Below are positions 1-5,374 of a DNA stretch of 6,326 bases, piece by piece. Position 1 is the stretch's first letter. Every line of letters begins with the position of its first letter. The stretch is from Anaerolineae bacterium (GTDB lineage: Bacteria > Chloroflexota > Anaerolineae > B4-G1 > SLSP01). The stretch is taken from NCBI GenBank assembly GCA_016928755.1, contig JAFGKB010000158.1, positions 1 to 6,326 on the forward strand, in the 5' to 3' direction. The notes beneath the pieces were generated by a model that worked only from the letters and a program-made list of their open reading frames with translations, made no database searches and was not told the origin of the DNA. The position numbers and the translations under genes were made by a program.

Positions 1-692
1 AGACCTAGCAATCTCTTAACTACTTGTATGATGTTGGATTTAAGCGTAAGGTAAGAGATGATCAGGGAGTTCTTTTCATTGCTTAAGGTGAAGATAATCG
101 TATCAAAGCCTAGCTTGGCTATCTCTGCTCCGGTAGCCTGGTAGACGGCTTCCGGTGTGTGTGCCCTCTGTATTGCCTGGGCTGCTTGACTAAGGGCCAA
201 GAGCAGTTGCTGGCTGCGGTTTGTTTCCTGGCTTCTATTATTGCTTGGACTATCTTGTTCTATACTGTGCTTGAGTTTCTCTTTATAGTTGTGATTCTCT
301 TGTAATAAGCGTACCCTTTCCACCGCTTTACCTATAACGTGGTCCAGTATTGGCAGATTGTTGGTCGATTTAACCATATAATCCCAGGCCCCCAATTCTA
401 TCGCCTGGATACTTTCGTTGCTTTGGTCATACCCGGCCATAACAATAATGGGCATCTCGGGATATAGTTGTGCGCCACGCTTGACCACTTCAAGCCCATC
501 TCCCCCTGGCATATGCAGTGTAGTCAATACGATATCTGGTGGTTCATCTTCCAGGATATTTAAACCGGTCTGACTGTTCTGCGCAGTCAACACCCGGAAG
601 CCCTGGCTTGCCAAATGAGCGGTAAAACTTTTCTGAATGTCCGCTTCATTATCTATGAGCAGGATTGTTCTAGGTTTGATGTCATTATCCAT
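1..692 (-). CDS. Receiver-like plus GAF signalling protein, 5' part (3' end outside window)
   Basis: The frame is open from the ATG at 692 to the left edge (230 codons plus 2 nt, no stop), so the C-terminus is missing. Residues 8-130 read as a CheY-like receiver: ILLIDNEAD near the start, HMPGGDG after the third strand, and GAWDYMVKS with Lys108. The active site is degenerate: the phospho-acceptor position is Thr58 (IVLTTLHMP), the second acidic pocket residue is Asn15, and the conserved Thr is Ala86. A polar Gln/Asn/Ser-rich linker covers about 131-160. From about 161 (LLLALSQAAQAIQRA, then PEAVYQATGAEIAKLGF) it resembles the start of GAF domains in soluble bacterial histidine kinases, so a kinase module probably follows beyond the edge; this is inference. 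The start is well supported: an in-frame TAA lies 27 nt upstream with no other start codon between, and an AGGT Shine-Dalgarno-like stretch lies about 7 nt before the ATG. It is transcribed divergently from the kinase at 995. Confidence 0.88.
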   Translation of the reverse strand, partial: MDNDIKPRTILLIDNEADIQKSFTAHLASQGFRVLTAQNSQTGLNILEDEPPDIVLTTLHMPGGDGLEVVKRGAQLYPEMPIIVMAGYDQSNESIQAIELGAWDYMVKSTNNLPILDHVIGKAVERVRLLQENHNYKEKLKHSIEQDSPSNNRSQETNRSQQLLLALSQAAQAIQRAHTPEAVYQATGAEIAKLGFDTIIFTLSNEKNSLIISYLTLKSNIIQVVKRLLG

Positions 693-772
693 CTTCTTAC
701 CTAAGTCCTTTCTATGTTAACGGTAGCATGGAAAGTCTCTTGTACTCCTTCAAGATATAATTAAGGGGTAAT

Positions 773-800
773 TTGACTGCACATATAGTCCATTTTTAAT
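773..800 (+). promoter_or_regulatory. Possible promoter for the kinase gene (weak)
   Basis: TTGACT (773-778) is followed after 16 bases by TTTAAT (795-800), each one base from consensus, although the second -10 base, normally a conserved A, is T here. The start would be near 807, at the left end of the 807-830 dyad, leaving a leader of about 190 nt. A competing candidate is a perfect TATAAT at 756-761, which has no recognisable -35 at the right distance. I cannot choose between them from sequence alone. Confidence 0.3.
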
Positions 801-806
801 CCAGCA

Positions 807-830
807 AAGAATACTTAAAAGAGTATTCTT
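807..830. promoter_or_regulatory. Perfect 9-bp inverted repeat at promoter start site (candidate operator)
   Basis: AAGAATACT (807-815) and AGTATTCTT (822-830) are exact reverse complements separated by 6 bases. The repeat begins 4 bases downstream of the minus-strand -10 box, so it covers the predicted transcription start. There is no T-tract typical of a terminator after it on either strand. A dyad of this size at a start site fits a dimeric repressor such as a winged-helix or TetR/MarR-like protein, but no binding protein can be named from sequence. Confidence 0.55.
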
Positions 831-834
831 ATGT

Positions 835-863
835 AGTATAGCCTAAGCCTTAAAAGGGGTCAA
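835..863 (-). promoter_or_regulatory. Sigma-70-type promoter for the left-edge receiver/GAF gene
   Basis: Reading the minus strand, TTGACC (863-858) is followed after exactly 17 bases by TATACT (840-835). Each box differs from consensus at one position, and the spacing is ideal. Transcription would start near 828, giving a leader of about 135 nt before the ATG at 692. The start point falls inside the perfect inverted repeat at 807-830, which suggests repression at the start site or a 5'-terminal hairpin on the mRNA. Confidence 0.65.
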
Positions 864-888
864 TGTGAAAACTCTTGAAAGGTCTTTC

Positions 889-920
889 TAAGAATGGTTT
901 TTTATGTTAAACTATTCTTA
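889..920. promoter_or_regulatory. 12-bp inverted repeat with one mismatch (second candidate operator or leader hairpin)
   Basis: TAAGAATGGTTT (889-900) and AAACTATTCTTA (909-920) are complementary except for one G/T pair (896 with 913), which would be a wobble pair in RNA. The loop is 8 bases. The right arm shares the 8-mer TATTCTTA with 824-831 of the repeat at 807-830, and the left arms share AAGAAT, so the two dyads may be sites for the same factor at different half-site spacing. It lies 75 bases upstream of the kinase start. Confidence 0.45.
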
Positions 921-930
921 ATCTTTCTGG

Positions 931-949
931 GAAGTAAAAATGTTACTTC
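931..949. repeat. 7-bp inverted repeat in the kinase leader
   Basis: GAAGTAA (931-937) and TTACTTC (943-949) are exact reverse complements with a 5-base loop. The hairpin ends about 34 bases before the kinase ribosome-binding site and directly follows the dyad at 889-920. It could be a small leader hairpin or a third protein site. At this length in AT-rich DNA, chance occurrence is quite possible. Confidence 0.3.
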
Positions 950-982
950 TAACCAACACAAATTCCTGGGGGTATTCTGATC

Positions 983-989
983 AAGGGAG
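983..989 (+). promoter_or_regulatory. Ribosome-binding site of the kinase
   Basis: AAGGGAG (983-989) lies 5 bases before the ATG at 995 and 8 bases before the adjacent in-frame ATG at 998. The spacing slightly favours 998, which would give a protein one residue shorter (MAKARIL instead of MMAKARIL). The choice has no functional consequence. Confidence 0.7.
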
Positions 990-994
990 ATGAC

Positions 995-3900
995 ATGATG
1001 GCAAAAGCTAGAATATTAATATGTTTAGATGACCAGTCCCTGACTCAAGATATTAGAGTCCGACTCTCTAAACTTGGTTACACGATAATGGCTTCCCCCT
1101 CCACTTTCCAACAAGTCATCTCGCAGCTACCACAGCTTCATCCGGGTGTACTTTTAACGAGTTTAGACCAGCGGGCGCAGATCTCTCAAGAGCAACTTAA
1201 TATCCCGGTGGTTTATCTTTGCACTTCCGCTGTCTGTGAATTGGAGGCCCTCAATATTCTTCCTATGTCTTTTACCGACCGTGAACTACAGCTAACCCTT
1301 GAGTTGGTTATGCGTCAATGGCAAAGCACACATCAACAAGATAAGGTAGAGAGACTACTGGCACAAGAACGCGAACAGGAATCCGTATTGCTAAAAAAGG
1401 AGCGTTGGTATAGCCGCCTATTTGAAAATATTCAAGATATTATCTTTTTATTTGATGACCACGGTGTGCTTCAAGATATTAATCCTGCGGCGTGTCGTTT
1501 TTTGGATGGCAGCTATGATGAGCTTACCGGTAAGAAAATCTGGGAAGTTCTCCCAGAAGTGTATAGAGATGCTATAAAAAGACTGTGGCAGGAATTCTTG
1601 CGTACAGGTATCCAGATCAATGAGTATCACTTTGTGCGTGCTGATGGCATCACGTTTGATATTGAGTACCGCGCTGTTGCTAATGTCTTGCCGTCTTTAC
1701 ATTTGACCATTGCTAGAGATATTACTGCAAGGAAACAGGTTGAGCGAGAGCTGTATCTCACCCAGCTTTCGGTAGATACCTCTTCTGCAAGTGTCTTTTG
1801 GATCACACCCGGCGGTGACTTTACGTATGTCAATGCCGGAGCCTGTCGCAATCTTGCCTATTCACGGAAGCAACTCCTGACTATGGGGGTGGGGGATCTA
1901 GACCCAGAATATCCTGTTTCTGTCCGTCCCGCCCACTGGTTAACACTCAAGCAAAATCAACAGCTTACTTTTGAATCAATTCACCGGAGAAGTGATGGGG
2001 CATTGATTCCGGTGATGATTACTTCCCAATATCTCGAATTTGATGACGCCGAGTATGAATTAGCAGTGGCGATTGATATCACGGAACGCAAGCATATGGA
2101 ACAGCAGTTGCAGAGCAACCTGGAATTTCTAAAGACCCTATTGGATGCGATTCCCAGTCCCGTCTTCTATAAAGATGCTCAGGGTATCTACCAAGGGTGT
2201 AATGCCGTATTTGCCCAACAGATCTTAGGCTTACCCAAGGATGAGATTGTGGGTAAGTCGGTCACGGATTTGCCGGATTCTATTCCCACCAGCCTGGCTA
2301 AAATTTACCATGAACGTGATTTGGCGTTATTGAAGACCCAGGGAACGCAGATCTATGAAGCCCAGGTGCAATGTGCAGATGGTATCAAACGCGACTTTTT
2401 ATTTAGTAAAGCTACGTATAATGATGCCGCCGGAAATTTAGCCGGCATTGTGGGTGTGATGGTAGATATTACTGATCGCCGGCAGATGGAGGCTATGGCA
2501 TTGGCCAGCGAAGAACGCTACCGTACTCTCTTTAATACAATGCAAGAAGCTTTTGCCCTCCACGAGATAGTGTGTGATGCTGAAGGTAAGCCTGTAGACT
2601 ACAGATTTTTAGAGGTAAACCCGGCCTTTGAAGCGTTCACAGGGCTTAAAGCTTCGGACCTTATCGGGAAACGGGTCCTTGAAGTTCTTCCGGGTACAGA
2701 AGAATATTGGATTACAACTTATGGCAAAGTCGCTTTAACCGGGGAGTCAATACGTTTTGAAAACTACTCTCAGGAATTCGACCGTTACTATTCGGTGACG
2801 GCCTTTAGCCCTGTATTAGGACGGTTTGCTACAATTTTCATCGATATCACTGCGCGTATTGAAGCCCAAGTGGCTGTACAGAAATCCTACGCGCTTTTGG
2901 ATAAGCGTGTAAAAGAGCGTACCGCAGCACTCTCCGAGGCTAACCGGCGTTTACAACATGAGATTGGGGAACGAGAAAATACGGAGCTATCGCTGCGCCG
3001 TTATGCAGAGGAGCAAGCAATACTCTATGCGGTTACTTCCGCATCTACTAGTTATCTTGCTCCGGCGGCTCTGTTAGATTCCGTTTTGGACATCATTATT
3101 CCGGCGGTTAAAGCTGCTGCTGGCTGGATTGTCCTTCCTCCTGAAATGCCGGATGACCCCGCCTGTATTGTAGCCTCTCGAGGGATTCCCAGTGAGTTTC
3201 TTTCTTCATCACTCTCCACTTCTTCGCGGTTGTGCTCTATTTGTCCACCTTTGTTACAACAGACTTTGGCTGATGATACTTTATTAGTGACCGATTGTCC
3301 GCGCGTCCCCTCTGAGATTCTGAACAAAGTAGGTCTAGCCTATCACATAGGAGTGCCCCTTAAGGCCGGAAACCGGATGCTCGGTATGTTGGACCTCGCC
3401 TGGCAAGGTCCCCAACCGCCCATTGAGTTAAATCAAGATTTATTGGTGGCTATCGGACAACAGGTTGGTTTGGCGTTGCACAATACGCAGCTTTACCAGA
3501 CTGCCCTTGAGGTGGACCGGTTGGAAATTGTGAATGCCATTAGCTCCGCCGCCGTTTCCTCGTTAGAGTTAGATGTGTTGCTGCGTCAGATTTTGGAATT
3601 AACCTGTCACGCGATAGGCACGGCGGAAGGTTCCATCTTGTTGTGTGTTGCCGGTGCTGAGGAATTGGCTTTCGCTCAGACCCTTTCTCCAGATAGTCAC
3701 AAATTGATGGGTAAACATATTGCTTGGGGACAGGGCGTTGCCGGTTGGATAGCCGAACATAAAGAAACTGTTTGCGTTAATAATGTTCACCGAGATTCCC
3801 GGTGGGATAAAGAATTCGACGCATTGCTGGATTATGAAACCCGCTCGTTATTGGGGGTGCCCTTAATTTACCAGGAGCGTGTCATTGGTGTGTTGGAGAT

Positions 3901-5266
3901 CGTGAATAAGACGCATGGTGATTTTATTCCAGAGGACATAACACTTTTGGAATCCGTAGCTTCCATCGCCGCGGCAGCTTTGGAAAATGCCCGGCTCTTT
4001 ACCTCTACCCGTGTCCATGCAAAAGAACTGGCCGCGTTAAATGATATTGGATTGACCCTGGCCTCATCTTTAGAACCGCAGTCTGTTATCCAATCTGCCC
4101 TGACACGTATTCAGCACCTCTTTAATGCTGATAGTGTTGTCCTGGTTGAACCTGATGCCCCGACTGGAAATTTACAGTTTGTGCAGGCATTAGTTGAAGG
4201 GAAATCAGTGACTTTGCCCCCACTCCCAGAAGCTGGCGCACCGGATACTGTAGCCTGGTTTCAGGAAAATCCACAGACCCTATTGGTTGGAGATGTGTTG
4301 CATAATGGTAGTTGGTCCGAATGGGTCTATGAATATCTCCAAAAGTATATGGGGACGTGTGTGCGGGCGATGATGGCTACCCCGCTGAAAGTTCAGGATC
4401 AGATTATGGGAGCTATTTTCGTTATAAACTGTGAGCCGGATATTTATAATATTGATGATCTACATTTCCTACAGACACTAGGGACGACATTGGCTGTGAT
4501 GTTAGAGAATGCGCAACTTTACGCTGATTTGAAGAAATCTCTTCATGAGCGGGAACAAGCTGAATCCAAACTGATTCATGCGGAAAAGATGTCGGCCCTA
4601 GGGCGTTTAGCTGCCTCTATAGCTCATGAGATTAACAACCCGCTCCAGTCGGTGCTTGGCTGCTTGCGCTTAAGTCAAGAGGAAATGGAGGGACAATTCC
4701 GTAAATCGAAGCTAGAACGTCATATTGATGTTGCTGTGAACGAAGTAAAACGCGTTTCTGAGATTGTGCACCGGATGCACGATTTCTACCGCCAGGCACG
4801 TGCAGAACTGCGTCCTACTGATGTAAATATTGTCCTGGACAGTGTTTTATCGCTTAGCAATAAGCAGTTACAACATAGCGGTGTGATGGTAATGCGGCAT
4901 TACGACTCTGAATTACCCTTAATTCAGGCCAACGCTGACCATCTAAGACAGGTCTTCTTAAATATGATACTTAATGCCATTGATGCTATGCCGGCCGGTG
5001 GTAATTTGACTATTCAAACCTCTCAGCCTAGTCAGATAATACCAGGGGGCATTGAAATCCTATTTAGGGATAACGGAGTGGGTATGTCGCCTGAGGTACT
5101 GTCCCAAATCTTTGAACCCTTCTTCACAACAAAAGAACGCGGTTCCGGATTAGGCCTTTCCATCAGTTACGGCATTATAGAATCTCACAATGGTGACATT
5201 ACCGTAAGTAGCCAGGAGGGTAAAGGCACTACTTTTACTATTATATTGCCTGTTGAACAACCATAA
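995..5266 (+). CDS. Soluble multi-PAS/GAF sensor histidine kinase with N-terminal pseudo-receiver
   Basis: This 1423-residue protein has no signal peptide or membrane segment and should sense cytosolic cues. Domain order: degenerate receiver (about 5-108); four PAS domains (about 137-250, 253-366, 373-500, 505-625), each ending in a DIT motif (242, 361, 491, 617); a coiled coil (about 627-672); three GAF domains (about 690-832, 855-1001, 1025-1175); HisKA with the phosphorylated His1211 in IAHEINNPL; and an HATPase with N-box Asn1327, DNGVG at 1359-1363, FEPFFTTK at 1373-1380 and GSGLGLS at 1383-1389. The kinase core is intact and resembles the NtrB/AtoS-like HEINNPL group. The receiver has Ser56 instead of the acceptor Asp, Cys76 for Thr, Met91 for Lys, and lacks about 15 residues after strand three, so it should not accept phosphate. 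There is no C-terminal receiver. The likely partner is the regulator 108 nt downstream. Signals sensed are unknown. Confidence 0.95.
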   Translation: MMAKARILICLDDQSLTQDIRVRLSKLGYTIMASPSTFQQVISQLPQLHPGVLLTSLDQRAQISQEQLNIPVVYLCTSAVCELEALNILPMSFTDRELQLTLELVMRQWQSTHQQDKVERLLAQEREQESVLLKKERWYSRLFENIQDIIFLFDDHGVLQDINPAACRFLDGSYDELTGKKIWEVLPEVYRDAIKRLWQEFLRTGIQINEYHFVRADGITFDIEYRAVANVLPSLHLTIARDITARKQVERELYLTQLSVDTSSASVFWITPGGDFTYVNAGACRNLAYSRKQLLTMGVGDLDPEYPVSVRPAHWLTLKQNQQLTFESIHRRSDGALIPVMITSQYLEFDDAEYELAVAIDITERKHMEQQLQSNLEFLKTLLDAIPSPVFYKDAQGIYQGCNAVFAQQILGLPKDEIVGKSVTDLPDSIPTSLAKIYHERDLALLKTQGTQIYEAQVQCADGIKRDFLFSKATYNDAAGNLAGIVGVMVDITDRRQMEAMALASEERYRTLFNTMQEAFALHEIVCDAEGKPVDYRFLEVNPAFEAFTGLKASDLIGKRVLEVLPGTEEYWITTYGKVALTGESIRFENYSQEFDRYYSVTAFSPVLGRFATIFIDITARIEAQVAVQKSYALLDKRVKERTAALSEANRRLQHEIGERENTELSLRRYAEEQAILYAVTSASTSYLAPAALLDSVLDIIIPAVKAAAGWIVLPPEMPDDPACIVASRGIPSEFLSSSLSTSSRLCSICPPLLQQTLADDTLLVTDCPRVPSEILNKVGLAYHIGVPLKAGNRMLGMLDLAWQGPQPPIELNQDLLVAIGQQVGLALHNTQLYQTALEVDRLEIVNAISSAAVSSLELDVLLRQILELTCHAIGTAEGSILLCVAGAEELAFAQTLSPDSHKLMGKHIAWGQGVAGWIAEHKETVCVNNVHRDSRWDKEFDALLDYETRSLLGVPLIYQERVIGVLEIVNKTHGDFIPEDITLLESVASIAAAALENARLFTSTRVHAKELAALNDIGLTLASSLEPQSVIQSALTRIQHLFNADSVVLVEPDAPTGNLQFVQALVEGKSVTLPPLPEAGAPDTVAWFQENPQTLLVGDVLHNGSWSEWVYEYLQKYMGTCVRAMMATPLKVQDQIMGAIFVINCEPDIYNIDDLHFLQTLGTTLAVMLENAQLYADLKKSLHEREQAESKLIHAEKMSALGRLAASIAHEINNPLQSVLGCLRLSQEEMEGQFRKSKLERHIDVAVNEVKRVSEIVHRMHDFYRQARAELRPTDVNIVLDSVLSLSNKQLQHSGVMVMRHYDSELPLIQANADHLRQVFLNMILNAIDAMPAGGNLTIQTSQPSQIIPGGIEILFRDNGVGMSPEVLSQIFEPFFTTKERGSGLGLSISYGIIESHNGDITVSSQEGKGTTFTIILPVEQP

Positions 5267-5301
5267 ATATTCCTCCAGCCTTTCAGGCAGTAGTAATATT
5301 T
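5265..5301 (+). terminator. Weak hairpin after the kinase gene (possible terminator or attenuator)
   Basis: AAATATT (5265-5271, overlapping the stop codon) can pair with AATATTT (5295-5301), and inside it GCCT (5278-5281) pairs with AGGC (5285-5288) around a TTC loop. Only four T residues (5299-5302) occur at the 3' side, partly within the stem, so this is a poor intrinsic terminator. Some read-through into the regulator gene seems likely. Confidence 0.3.
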
Positions 5302-5339
5302 TCCGTCACGTAATTGACACTCCCTTTTTAATCTAACTA

Positions 5340-5348
5340 TGTTATAAT
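5340..5348 (+). promoter_or_regulatory. Extended -10 promoter for the response regulator
   Basis: TGTTATAAT (5340-5348) matches the extended -10 consensus TGnTATAAT perfectly. Transcription would start near 5355, giving a leader of about 20 nt that just includes the AGGAG ribosome-binding site. A perfect TTGACA lies at 5314-5319 but 23 bases upstream of the -10 hexamer, too far for normal -35 use. The site implies that the regulator can be expressed independently of the kinase. Confidence 0.6.
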
Positions 5349-5374
5349 TTGGCTATAAAGTAATAGGAGTATTT

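Larger units (their letters stand above)
693..994. other. Divergent intergenic region, AT-rich, regulatory
   Basis: These 302 bases separate the start codons of two divergent sensor genes and are clearly more AT-rich than the coding sequence around them. They hold one convincing promoter for the minus gene (835-863), weaker candidates for the plus gene, and three inverted repeats (807-830, 889-920, 931-949), all listed separately. I see no tRNA, no riboswitch I recognise and no convincing coding sequence. A 28-codon reading frame at 894-980 is treated under rejected items. Confidence 0.8.

Noticed and set aside
714..764. A short plus-strand frame of 16 codons in the divergent region.
   Set aside because: There is no ribosome-binding site and it is too short to distinguish from chance.
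807..830. The perfect dyad considered as an intrinsic terminator.
   Set aside because: The stem is AT-rich and no T-tract follows on either strand. Its position on the promoter start favours a regulatory site.
894..980. A 28-codon plus-strand reading frame ending just before the kinase ribosome-binding site, a possible leader peptide.
   Set aside because: It overlaps two inverted repeats, has only a poorly spaced GAAAGG upstream, and encodes no regulatory codon run. Its product resembles translated AT-rich DNA.
1448..1851. Minus-strand open frames inside the kinase gene (1448-1630 and 1627-1851).
   Set aside because: They lie antisense to PAS domains that are unmistakable on the plus strand, with no recognisable domain in the translated products.
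3052..3790. Minus-strand open frames opposite the GAF region (3052-3327 and 3599-3790).
   Set aside because: They are shadows of the kinase coding frame, with no recognisable domain or independent start signal.
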